From the NCBI GenBank assembly GCA_018400545.1, contig JAGYLT010000005.1, positions 1 through 24,723 of the forward strand: a DNA stretch of 24,723 bases, read 5' to 3'. Below are positions 16,735-24,250 of the stretch, piece after piece (position 1 is the first letter of the stretch; every line of letters begins with the position of its first letter). The position numbers were made by a program, and so were the translations under genes. A model generated the notes under the pieces. It made no database searches and had not been told where the DNA came from. It saw nothing but the letters and a program-made list of their open reading frames with translations. Source of the stretch: Bacteroidales bacterium. GTDB lineage: Bacteria > Bacteroidota > Bacteroidia > Bacteroidales > 4484-276.

Positions 16735-17130
16735 ATGAGCATAAAAAGACTAATCCAGCTTGCAGCTATGGCAACGATTATTGCCATGCTGGCTTCCTGT
16801 GAATATGAATTTATTCAGCCCGAACCTGCTCCACCACCACCCGAACCTACGGATACCATAAGTTTTGCTGCTGAAGTTGTCCCGATCTGGGATAACAACA
16901 ACTGCACAAACTGCCACAAGCCGGGCGGAGTTTCGCAACTTCACCTCACCACATCCGAAGCATACAGCAGCCTGACATCATTGGGCATTTACAATACTGC
17001 TGATCCGGCATCCAGCAGGATTTATACTTTCCCGCATCCAACTACCGGTGAACACAATTATAAATATTCCAATGAAACCGAAGCCGACATCATCTTGCAA
17101 TGGATCACACAGGGGGCAATGGATAACTAA
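16735..17130 (+). CDS. Monoheme cytochrome c lipoprotein
   Basis: This 131-residue protein has a lipoprotein signal ending MLASC (Cys22). A proline-rich linker follows (about 28-40, APPPPEP), then a compact domain with one heme motif (CTNCH, in NNNCTNCHKPGG), followed by LHLTTSEAYSSL and a C-terminal ILQWITQGA helix. This pattern resembles the short cytochrome c domains found in Planctomycetes and Bacteroidota. The ATG at 16735 is chosen because it places a proper signal peptide at the N-terminus; upstream in-frame codons lack one. It probably works with the hexaheme lipoprotein upstream and the barrel downstream in envelope electron transfer. Confidence 0.8.
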   Translation: MSIKRLIQLAAMATIIAMLASCEYEFIQPEPAPPPPEPTDTISFAAEVVPIWDNNNCTNCHKPGGVSQLHLTTSEAYSSLTSLGIYNTADPASSRIYTFPHPTTGEHNYKYSNETEADIILQWITQGAMDN

Positions 17131-17153
17131 GCTGAATAACTAAAAACTTGATT

Positions 17154-18029
17154 ATGATGAAAAAGATTATAGCAGGAATTTTAATACTTACAATGAGCTG
17201 TTTGCATCTTGTTGCACAGGATGAAGCAGAACCGGCAGACAAGCCCGTAAGATTTTCGTTTGCCAGTGGGCATCTCATCGATAACCAAACCAGTACCTTG
17301 CCGGTAAAAAATACCCTCGAATGGGTGATTCAGCACCGGTTTGGAACCATGGACAACGGCACCTCAGACCTTTTTGGACTTTATGCACCAGGGGCGAATA
17401 TCAGGAATGGTTTTAACTACACTATTCTGGATAATTTATCGGTAGGTTACGGCCTTACCCTGAAAAACATGTACAGCGATTTTAACATTAAGTATGTTGC
17501 GCTGGAGCAAACCAGGGAAAACACCATCCCGGTTTTCGTTACATTGTACGCCAACATGGCCATAGACGGCCGGAAGGATGATGTGTTCGGAACGGAATAC
17601 AAGTTTACGAACCGCTTTTCCTATTTCAGCCAGCTGATCGTTGGCCGTAAAATTAGCTACTGGCTTTCGCTGCAGGCGCATACATCATTCACGCACTACA
17701 ATTCGGTAGCTGACGATATGAATCACGATGTGATCGGAGTTGGATTTAATGGGCGGATCAATTTCTCTCCCCAGTCATCCATACTTTTGCAGTATGACCA
17801 TCCTCTTAAGATCGAGTCCATTTCGGAGCAAAGCGAATTTGATGCAGCCAAGCCGAATTTTGGTATTGGCTATGAAGTATCCACGAGTACGCATGCATTT
17901 CAAATTTATGTAACTTCGTCGAATAGTATTTTGCCACAGGATGCATATCTATATAATAATTTTGATCTGAGCAATGGTTTTTCCGACCTGATGATCGGTT
18001 TTACCATTACCCGATTATGGGGATTTTAA
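17154..18029 (+). CDS. DUF5777 family outer membrane beta-barrel protein
   Basis: This 291-residue protein has a signal peptide (about 1-21, ending HLVAQ) and beta-barrel sequence with amphipathic strands: LEWVIQHRFG, NIRNGFNYTILDNLSVGYGL, and a C-terminal DLMIGFTITRLWGF ending in Phe. It matches the DUF5777 pattern, a Bacteroidota family often encoded with c-type cytochromes. Here it stands between a monoheme lipoprotein and a soluble cytochrome c, so it may be the barrel of a porin-cytochrome conduit; that role is inferred and heme proteins that would thread it are not proven. The start is one of two adjacent ATGs, at 17154 or 17157. Confidence 0.75.
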   Translation: MMKKIIAGILILTMSCLHLVAQDEAEPADKPVRFSFASGHLIDNQTSTLPVKNTLEWVIQHRFGTMDNGTSDLFGLYAPGANIRNGFNYTILDNLSVGYGLTLKNMYSDFNIKYVALEQTRENTIPVFVTLYANMAIDGRKDDVFGTEYKFTNRFSYFSQLIVGRKISYWLSLQAHTSFTHYNSVADDMNHDVIGVGFNGRINFSPQSSILLQYDHPLKIESISEQSEFDAAKPNFGIGYEVSTSTHAFQIYVTSSNSILPQDAYLYNNFDLSNGFSDLMIGFTITRLWGF

Positions 18030-18081
18030 CAGGAAACCCAAATTAAATAATATCTATTGTTTAACTTAAATCACTTTAAAA

Positions 18082-18501
18082 ATGAAAAAATCTAGTTTAG
18101 TAATGCTGACAGCACTTGTAGCAGGAATATTTATGCTCATGTCGTTCATGGTTCCCCAGGAACAAAAGAAGCCCGAACCATGGGATATTCCTTCGAAATA
18201 TGAGAAAATGGAAAATCCTTATGCGGGAGATAAAAGCCTCGACCGTGTTGGAAAAATACTCTATTCCAAGCATTGTAAATCATGCCATGGAAACCGGGGT
18301 GAGTGCGACGGTCCCAAAGCAAAACAGCTTGAAACCCGGTGCGGTGATTTCACTTCAGAAGAATTTCAGTTACAATCAGATGGCGTATTGTATTACAAGT
18401 CTTTCATAGGCCGTGATGAAATGCCTAACTTTGAAAAGAAGATTCCTGAAGAGGAAGATCGCTGGGCAGTAATTAACTATATGAGATCAATGAAAAAATA
18501 A
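18082..18501 (+). CDS. Small periplasmic class I-type cytochrome c
   Basis: This 139-residue protein has an N-terminal signal or anchor (about 4-24), then a single cytochrome c domain: heme motif CKSCHGNRG, axial methionine in GRDEMPNF, and a C-terminal helix RWAVINYMRSM. This is the layout of small cytochromes c that shuttle electrons in the periplasm. The usual GxGDGP sequence after the heme motif reads GECDGP here, adding a cysteine near the heme, and a second extra cysteine follows in ETRCGDF. A strong hairpin after the gene probably ends the first unit. Confidence 0.88.
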   Translation: MKKSSLVMLTALVAGIFMLMSFMVPQEQKKPEPWDIPSKYEKMENPYAGDKSLDRVGKILYSKHCKSCHGNRGECDGPKAKQLETRCGDFTSEEFQLQSDGVLYYKSFIGRDEMPNFEKKIPEEEDRWAVINYMRSMKK

Positions 18502-18544
18502 CGGCGGTTTTCTTCTGCTGATTTATTTTTCAAATAACTGATCT

Positions 18545-18610
18545 GAAAAATACCCTGGTAGGAGAACCATTTAGAAAATAATAGTAGCATAATCCTACAG
18601 GGTATTTTTC
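18545..18610 (+). terminator. Long hairpin between the two cytochrome units
   Basis: GAAAAATACCCTG, one bulged G, TAGGA pairs with TCCTACAGGGTATTTTTC, giving 18 base pairs around a 29-base loop and ending in a T-run. It lies 43 bases after the cytochrome c stop. It is a likely terminator or attenuator separating the units. Confidence 0.65.
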
Positions 18611-18618
18611 TATAGTTT

Positions 18619-18631
18619 GCATGATTCATGC
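18619..18631. promoter_or_regulatory. 13-bp dyad GCATGA-T-TCATGC
   Basis: This perfect short dyad lies between the hairpin and the second unit. It could be an operator; no regulator is assigned. Confidence 0.3.
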
Positions 18632-18662
18632 TAACAATAATTTTAATATGACGCCAACGAAA

Positions 18663-18686
18663 TGATTGTTTTATTCGAAACAATCA
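18663..18686. promoter_or_regulatory. Putative operator TGATTGTTT-N6-AAACAATCA
   Basis: Nine-base perfect arms are separated by six bases, about 100 bases before the second cytochrome unit. The inner part, TGTTT-N6-AAACA at 18667-18682, has the same half-site start and spacing as the dyad at 15550-15565. It is therefore a candidate site for the same FNR-like regulator. Confidence 0.45.
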
Positions 18687-18788
18687 GGCACCTGCCGGGA
18701 TGTTAAAATGAGATTAAAAACCAAACAGACCCCGAACAATGATGAGAGGAGTATGAACGGGCTTATCATTTCTAAACATTTCCAAAAA

Positions 18789-20183
18789 ATGAAAATCAAA
18801 CTATCCATACTACTCGTATTTCTGATCAGCTTCGGCCTGACCGCAATGATGACATTTGGCCAGGAAAATACTGATACGATACCCGAAAATGTGCTTGCAA
18901 ACGAAACATGCCTGAAATGCCACGGTCAGGATTTTTACTATTATTACAACGACTGGATTGAACGTAATGTCAGCGAAAAAATGAACCCTTACTACGTAAT
19001 TGATTCTGCAGAATTCTATGTGTCGAATCACAAAACATTTTATTGTACCGACTGCCAATCAGCCGATTATGAAACATTCCCCCACGATGATTTATTGAGA
19101 ATGGAACCCAGTTATACTTGCATGGACTGTCATGGCGGGGATGAAAATTATGCACAATACAATTTCGATGAAATTGAGAATGAATATAATAAAAGCGTGC
19201 ATGCCAAACGTCACGATGAAACCTTTAGCTGCTGGATGTGTCTCGATCCACATACTTACCGTATCAGTGCACGTACCAATAAAAGTGTAATAAACATTGT
19301 AGCCTGCGACAATGGTATCTTCCCGGAGCGTAATGCCGATCTTAACATGTACCAACTGGTAACCGATAAAGAAAACCCCAACATCCTGAACACACATTAC
19401 TGGCTTCCAAACCAAAGCATGCACTTTGCCAATGTAAGATGCATCGAGTGCCATGCCGAGATCAACAACAGCCTCCTGGCAACCCACCTGGTGCTGCCCA
19501 GGGAAAAGGCCGTGAAAAAATGCGTGGAGTGTAATTCCACGAATTCGTTGCTAATGGCATCGCTTTATAAATATCAGGCCCTCGAACAGAGAGGCAAACT
19601 GGGATTTGTTAATGCTGCCATACTTAACGAAGCCTATGTTATTGGTGCAAATCGCAGCCCGCTCCTTAACAATGTCAGCATCATCGTTTTTGGGTTGGTT
19701 TTGCCTGCAATCATTATTCACGCTTTAAAAGAATCATCAAAAACTAAATTTACTATGTCAAAGGAAATGATATATCTATATCCTGTATGGGTCAGGCTTT
19801 GGCACTGGATCAATGCGGTATTGTGCATTTTATTGCTTCTGTCTGGTATCAGCATGCAATACTCAAACCCGCAATATCCTTTTATACGTTTCGATATTGC
19901 GGTCTCAATGCATAATATTGCTGTTAACCTCCTAACCTTAAGTTATGCGATGTTTATCATAGGAAACTGGAAAACGGGAAACGGGAAATATTACAGAATG
20001 AAAATCAGGAAAATCATTCCCGAAGTTAAAAAACAATTTGTATATTATACGGAGGGTATATTTAATAAAAACACACCAAAGCCCTACCCTATAAGTAAAG
20101 AAAGGAAATTTAACCCATTGCAGAAAGTATCTTATGTGTCGGTTATCCATTTTTCATTGAGCGATCAGTGGATTACCAGGTAG
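18789..20183 (+). pseudogene. Multiheme cytochrome-cytochrome b fusion with degenerate heme motifs and truncated C-terminus
   Basis: This 464-residue open frame starts with a signal peptide (1-25, ending MTFGQ). Three heme motifs are intact: CLKCH at 41-45, CMDCH at 111-115 and CIECH at 218-222. Four expected sites are broken: CTDCQ at 86-90, CWMCL at 148-152, IFPERN at 177-182 where a CxxCH would fit, and CVECN at 245-249. A membrane helix at about 308-326 follows. Then comes a cytochrome b-type part with RLWHWINA and SMHNIA carrying candidate heme b histidines, which ends after the KERKFNPLQK segment, two helices short of the usual four. The frame is otherwise open and the in-frame ATG at 19755 could once have begun a separate cytochrome b gene. 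It is either a decaying gene or a functional protein with fewer hemes. The ATG at 18789 gives the signal peptide directly. Confidence 0.7.
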
Positions 20184-20201
20184 CAACAAAATACAGAAAT
20201 C

Positions 20202-21176
20202 ATGAGTCGATCAAAAGACGATAGCAATTCAAGGAGAAGTTTCCTGAGGAAGGGAATTCTCGCGGGTTCTGCTGCCATTGCAGGCAGTGCTTTTATCTCG
20301 TCGTGCAGCAGTGAACCCGAAAGCGGCGAAAAAATAAAGGTATTAACCACCGATGGGAAAGTGGTTGAGGTGGACAAAGCACATGTTAAAACGGAAAAAC
20401 AGCTCAGGGCGGAAGCCAGGGAAGGTGTTCCGGGTAGAAAGTTCGTAATGGTGATCGACCTGGCCAAATGCGCAAATGCCCGGAAATGTACCGAGGCCTG
20501 CCAGGAAGGGCATCATCTTCCGAAAAGTATTGAGTATATCAGGGTGTATCTTTTACAGGATTCCGAAAAAACCGCACCTTACTGGTTTCCAAGGCCTTGC
20601 TTCCACTGCGACAATCCGCTTTGTGTTAGCGTATGTCCGGTTGGAGCAACCTATAAGAGATCAGACGGGATTGTGCTTGTGGATCAGGAGCGCTGTATCG
20701 GATGTAAATTCTGTATGACCGGATGTCCTTATTCTGCAAGGTCCTTTGCCTGGGATCATCACGATAAATACGAAAAACCCATCCAGTACGATCCTGAAAC
20801 AACAACACCCGGCAAAGAAGGCACCGTATCGAAATGTGTTTTCTGTGCCGATAGGGTTGCTGAAAAGAAACTACCATATTGTGTAGAAGCCTGCCCGATG
20901 GGCGTGATATACTTCGGCGATATAGATGAAGATACAGTGACGAATGGCGCAGAAACAGTGCTTTTTAGCCAGCTTATTAAAGACCGGGGTGGTTATCGCT
21001 ACCTGGAAAATCTGGGCACACGGCCAAGTGTGTATTACCTGCCACCGGTAAACCGGCAATTCGATATTGAACGTGGTTTCGAAGGCCTGGAAGAAGATGT
21101 AAAAGAAAGATATAAAGACACACCATACTACCAAAAAAATATTTCTGATCATGGAAACAGGGATGAAAAACTATAA
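20202..21176 (+). CDS. Tat-exported four-cluster ferredoxin-like subunit (NrfC/PsrB/HmcB type)
   Basis: This 324-residue protein begins with a twin-arginine signal (SRRSFLRKG at 10-18, hydrophobic to about 33) and Cys35 in a possible lipobox (ISSC). Four iron-sulfur motifs follow: Cys90/96/100; Cys133/136/141/145; Cys165/168/171/175; and Cys212/215/227/231. Such proteins pass electrons between a quinone-reactive NrfD-type membrane subunit and periplasmic cytochromes. The first motif has Ala93 where the second of four cysteines is expected, giving 15 rather than 16 ligands. The next gene overlaps its end, which suggests translational coupling and a tight complex. Confidence 0.9.
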   Translation: MSRSKDDSNSRRSFLRKGILAGSAAIAGSAFISSCSSEPESGEKIKVLTTDGKVVEVDKAHVKTEKQLRAEAREGVPGRKFVMVIDLAKCANARKCTEACQEGHHLPKSIEYIRVYLLQDSEKTAPYWFPRPCFHCDNPLCVSVCPVGATYKRSDGIVLVDQERCIGCKFCMTGCPYSARSFAWDHHDKYEKPIQYDPETTTPGKEGTVSKCVFCADRVAEKKLPYCVEACPMGVIYFGDIDEDTVTNGAETVLFSQLIKDRGGYRYLENLGTRPSVYYLPPVNRQFDIERGFEGLEEDVKERYKDTPYYQKNISDHGNRDEKL

Positions 21177-22464
21177 TACAACGCTTGAAGAATTTAAGCA
21201 TCAGATAGAGCGACCCGGGGTAAAAACATGGCTTTGGATGGGCTTTCTGATACTGGTTATCTTATTTGGGATTTACGCACTTGTTATGCAAATCCGGCAC
21301 GGGCACATTATAACCGGCATGCGCGATAATGTGGTTTGGGGAATTTACATCGTGAACTTCATCTTTTTCATGGGTGTGAGTTATGCCGGTGCGCTGATTT
21401 CCGGTGGTCTTCACCTTTTTAAAACATCATGGCGAAAACCGGTTATTCGCATTGCAGAATTCATCACGATCATATCGCTGCTCATCGGTCCGATTTATAT
21501 TCTGCTTTGCATCGGCCGGCTGGATAAATTGCATTACCTGGTTCTTTTTGGCAGAATTCAGTCACCCATTACATGGGACGTTATCGCAATCTCCACCGAT
21601 ATTATCGGCTGCCTCCTCTATTTGTATCTTTCCGTACTCAGGGATATCGCCCGTATCCGAGATTTCGAAAATATTAAAATGTCCAAATGGCGTAAAAAAC
21701 TTTATAAAATCCTTGCGCTTGGCTACAACGGACACCCGGAACAGCAAAAAAGGCTGAATCGCGCAAGCGATATCATGGCAGCTATGGTAATGGCCATTGC
21801 TATCATCGTATACTCTGTACTTGCATGGATCTTTAGTGTTACGCTCCAGCCCGGATGGCACAGTACCATATTCGGCCCCTACTTTGTGATTGCCGCCGTA
21901 TATTCTGGTACAGGAGTTCTGATCGTACTGATGTGGGTTTACCGGAAAGTGTTTCATCTGGAGCACTATATCACCAAAAAGCATTTTGTGAATGTGGGCG
22001 TGATCATGCTGGTGCTTGCAGCGTTTTTTGGGTATTTCACCTTTAGCGAATACCTTACAAAATGGTACGGATCCGAAAAAAACGATGAACAACTTATCCA
22101 GATATTATTCGACAGGTACTACTGGCTGTTTGTTTTTTCTAACTATGTGGGCGTTTTGCTGCCACTGATTGTGGTGGGCATCCCGTATCTCAGAAAGATA
22201 AACTACATCACCATTACCGCGGTTGTGGTGATCGCCGCACTCTGGATAAACCGCTACCTGATTGTGGTGCCAACACTCGAATCGCCCTATTTGCCAATAC
22301 AGGATTCACGTCCGGACTGGATACACTACTCCGGAACCTGGGTAGAATGGGGGCTCACGTTTGCAGGGATAGCTGCCTTTGCGCTGCTGTTTACCATCTT
22401 CTCAAGATTTATTCCAATACTCCAGCTTTCGTCACCCAAAAATCAGGTTCAAACAGCACAATAA
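21151..22464 (+). CDS. NrfD/PsrC family integral membrane subunit
   Basis: This polytopic protein of up to 437 residues has about nine to ten hydrophobic segments: for example WLWMGFLILVILFGIYAL, NVVWGIYIVNFIFFMGVSYAG, IISLLIGPIYILL, AAMVMAIAIIVYSVLAW, and a final AGIAAFALLFTIF. The WGIYIVNFIFFMGVSYAGALISG region is typical of the NrfD/PsrC family, quinone-binding partners of four-cluster ferredoxin subunits. It overlaps the iron-sulfur gene by 26 bases from the first ATG or by 14 bases from Met5 at 21163; either start is possible. It probably oxidises or reduces menaquinone in the inner membrane for this locus. Confidence 0.9.
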   Translation: METGMKNYNTTLEEFKHQIERPGVKTWLWMGFLILVILFGIYALVMQIRHGHIITGMRDNVVWGIYIVNFIFFMGVSYAGALISGGLHLFKTSWRKPVIRIAEFITIISLLIGPIYILLCIGRLDKLHYLVLFGRIQSPITWDVIAISTDIIGCLLYLYLSVLRDIARIRDFENIKMSKWRKKLYKILALGYNGHPEQQKRLNRASDIMAAMVMAIAIIVYSVLAWIFSVTLQPGWHSTIFGPYFVIAAVYSGTGVLIVLMWVYRKVFHLEHYITKKHFVNVGVIMLVLAAFFGYFTFSEYLTKWYGSEKNDEQLIQILFDRYYWLFVFSNYVGVLLPLIVVGIPYLRKINYITITAVVVIAALWINRYLIVVPTLESPYLPIQDSRPDWIHYSGTWVEWGLTFAGIAAFALLFTIFSRFIPILQLSSPKNQVQTAQ

Positions 22465-22500
22465 CATTGGAAAATGATAAATCATAAATATGATCGATCT

Positions 22501-23391
22501 ATGAAAACCAAGAGATATTTCATACATACATTCAGGGTATTTTTAGCAATTATTGCAGTGGGTATTTTTCAGAACCTTGCGGCACAAGCTCCGGTTTATG
22601 CCGAACTCACAACCTGGAAATACGATGACCTTTCACGCGATCTTATCGTAAAAGCCACTAGCGAGAACAACGAGGGCGAGATTCCTGCCACGGGTTTGAA
22701 TTTTATATTTTTCGTAATGTCCGACGGCGAGCCTGTGAATATAGGTCAGGCTGAAGCCGGTAAGGCCGGAAAGGCTGTTCTAACGCTGGATCCAGGGTCT
22801 GAGCTCCCAAAAGACGATGAGAATTATATAACGATAAATGCAGTTTTTGAGGGCACTGGAGATTTCGAGCCGGCAGAAACCGAACTGATGTTTAAGGATG
22901 TAATCATCGATCTTAAATTTGTTGAGGAAGACCAATCAAAATACATAGCATATTCCGGGAGGATTATCAATAAAGATGGTGAACTGATACCACTGGCAGA
23001 TGATGAAGTGGGTTTTTATGTTCCCCGAATGTTCAGCTTCCTTAGAATTGCCGATGGCTGGTTCGAAGAAAATGGAGAGGGAGTTGCCGAATATCCCTCT
23101 CATATCATAGGTGATCCGGAGGGGAAACTTGAAGTGCATGCACGAATACTCGATCACTGGGACTTTGGCAATGTGGAAAGAATATCTACAGTTGACTGGG
23201 CGAAAAAAAGAAGGCTTATTGCCGCCGAGCAGCCCTCGAGAGAACTCTGGACGCCCATTGCCCCGCTCTGGATGATCATCACACTTATCATTTTGCTGGC
23301 GGGTGTTTGGGGGCACTATATCTATGCCATGTATGAACTTTATATGATTAAAAAAATAAGCAAACGCGAGAAGAAAAAGAACCAACATTAA
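22501..23391 (+). CDS. Anchored extracytoplasmic protein of unknown function, cytochrome-operon associated
   Basis: This 296-residue protein has an N-terminal signal peptide (about 6-29, ending NLAAQ) and an extracytoplasmic part of about 215 residues with two beta-sandwich-like segments (GLNFIFFVMSDGEPVNIG and YIAYSGRIINKDGELIPL). A single membrane helix at about 252-276 and a basic cytoplasmic tail (KKISKREKKKNQ) close it. No cysteines for heme or clusters are present. I do not recognise the family. Its position 36 bases after the NrfD gene, before the unit's terminator, suggests an assembly or anchoring role for the redox complex; this is inferred. The ATG at 22501 is chosen over 22474 because it directly precedes the signal peptide. 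Confidence 0.7.
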   Translation: MKTKRYFIHTFRVFLAIIAVGIFQNLAAQAPVYAELTTWKYDDLSRDLIVKATSENNEGEIPATGLNFIFFVMSDGEPVNIGQAEAGKAGKAVLTLDPGSELPKDDENYITINAVFEGTGDFEPAETELMFKDVIIDLKFVEEDQSKYIAYSGRIINKDGELIPLADDEVGFYVPRMFSFLRIADGWFEENGEGVAEYPSHIIGDPEGKLEVHARILDHWDFGNVERISTVDWAKKRRLIAAEQPSRELWTPIAPLWMIITLIILLAGVWGHYIYAMYELYMIKKISKREKKKNQH

Positions 23392-23466
23392 AGCATAATG
23401 TATTAATTGATAACCTTTTGGTTATAATCATTTTTACATTTTTTTGGGGATAGTTTTTTCATTTTT

Positions 23467-23494
23467 CAGGGCCTTTCGGGGCCCTGTTTTTTTT
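23467..23494 (+). terminator. Intrinsic terminator of the cytochrome unit
   Basis: CAGGGCC, loop TTTCGG, GGCCCTG is a 7-bp GC-rich stem followed directly by eight T's. It lies 76 bases after the last gene of the unit. Confidence 0.9.
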
Positions 23495-23495
23495 A

Positions 23496-23525
23496 TTGAC
23501 AGCTTTTACGGTTTTGTTAACTTTG
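23496..23525 (+). promoter_or_regulatory. Bacteroidota promoter for the toxin-antitoxin pair
   Basis: TTG at 23496-23498, exactly 19 bases, then TAACTTTG at 23518-23525 match the TTG-N19-TAnnTTTG consensus. It lies 52 bases before the antitoxin start and right after the upstream terminator. Confidence 0.75.
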
Positions 23526-23577
23526 CAAGTTATAATCAAAATGGGATAAATTCAGCATTTTTGTAAAAACAATTATT

Positions 23578-23808
23578 ATGGACACTTACAGATTTTCCAC
23601 CAAAATATCTCATGACGGAGTAATCCAGATACCATACAACCCGGCTTTATTTAATAAAGAAGTCGAAATCATTATTTTAAAAAAAGTTGAATCTGTTGAA
23701 CAAACCCAAAATAAAGCAAAGGAGTTTGTGAAAAAATGGGCTGGTTTTCTTAAAGACACAAACCCGGATAACGAAAAGTATAATTACCTGATTGAAAAGT
23801 ACAAATGA
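23578..23808 (+). CDS. Putative antitoxin of a PIN toxin pair
   Basis: This 76-residue protein has an N-terminal beta-rich part (FSTKISHDGVIQIP, then KEVEIIILKK), which resembles the short DNA- or partner-binding fold of small antitoxins. A C-terminal helix follows with KAKEFVKKWAGFL, a pattern seen in Bacteroidota antitoxins next to PIN genes. Its stop overlaps the toxin start as ATGA, the usual arrangement for coupled pairs. It should neutralise the downstream ribonuclease and may repress its own promoter at 23496-23525; both are family-based inferences. Confidence 0.72.
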   Translation: MDTYRFSTKISHDGVIQIPYNPALFNKEVEIIILKKVESVEQTQNKAKEFVKKWAGFLKDTNPDNEKYNYLIEKYK

Positions 23809-24236
23809 TCCAGGCACTTTTTGATACAAATGTAATTCTTGATATTGCCCTGGAGCGCCAGCCGTTTTTCAAGGAAGCATCCAAAATATTTGATTTGATT
23901 GATGAAGGAGTCATTATTGGAAATGTAACTGCCACGACAATTACTGACATTTATTATGTTTCAAGAAGATCAAAAGGGCACAGAGATTCCCTCGATTTTA
24001 TTCGGGGATTGACAGCAGTTGTTGATATTATTGGCATAGACAAAAAAAGTGTTATAAAATCCCTGGATTCGAATCTTGATGATTTTGAAGATGCAATGCA
24101 AGCTAGTGCTGCACAATTGAATGAAATTGACATTATTATCACCAGGAATCAAAAAGATTTCAATAACATCGGACTTTCAGTACAGTCGCCTGCAGAATTC
24201 CTGGCTGAGCTTAATTCGCCAGAAACGGATACTTAA
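23805..24236 (+). CDS. PIN domain ribonuclease toxin (VapC-like)
   Basis: This 143-residue protein is a single PIN domain: FDTNVILD with Asp7, TITDIYY with Asp48, FEDAMQ with Asp96, and TRNQKDF near residues 113-119. These are the acidic metal-binding positions of PIN nucleases. In VapC-type toxins the fold cleaves tRNA, rRNA or mRNA to halt growth; the target here is unknown. It starts within the antitoxin stop (ATGA overlap). The pair appears more AT-rich than the cytochrome genes, which would fit horizontal acquisition. Confidence 0.85.
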   Translation: MIQALFDTNVILDIALERQPFFKEASKIFDLIDEGVIIGNVTATTITDIYYVSRRSKGHRDSLDFIRGLTAVVDIIGIDKKSVIKSLDSNLDDFEDAMQASAAQLNEIDIIITRNQKDFNNIGLSVQSPAEFLAELNSPETDT

Positions 24237-24250
24237 AAAAGCCCAGTAAA

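Noticed and set aside
18666..18788. N-terminal extension of the multiheme cytochrome by 41 residues
   Set aside because: The extension precedes a complete signal peptide starting at 18789 and covers the dyad at 18663-18686, so it is more likely untranslated leader.
20125..20201. Frameshift explaining the short cytochrome b
   Set aside because: The other frames in this interval do not encode hydrophobic helices, and only 77 bases are available, so a deletion fits better.
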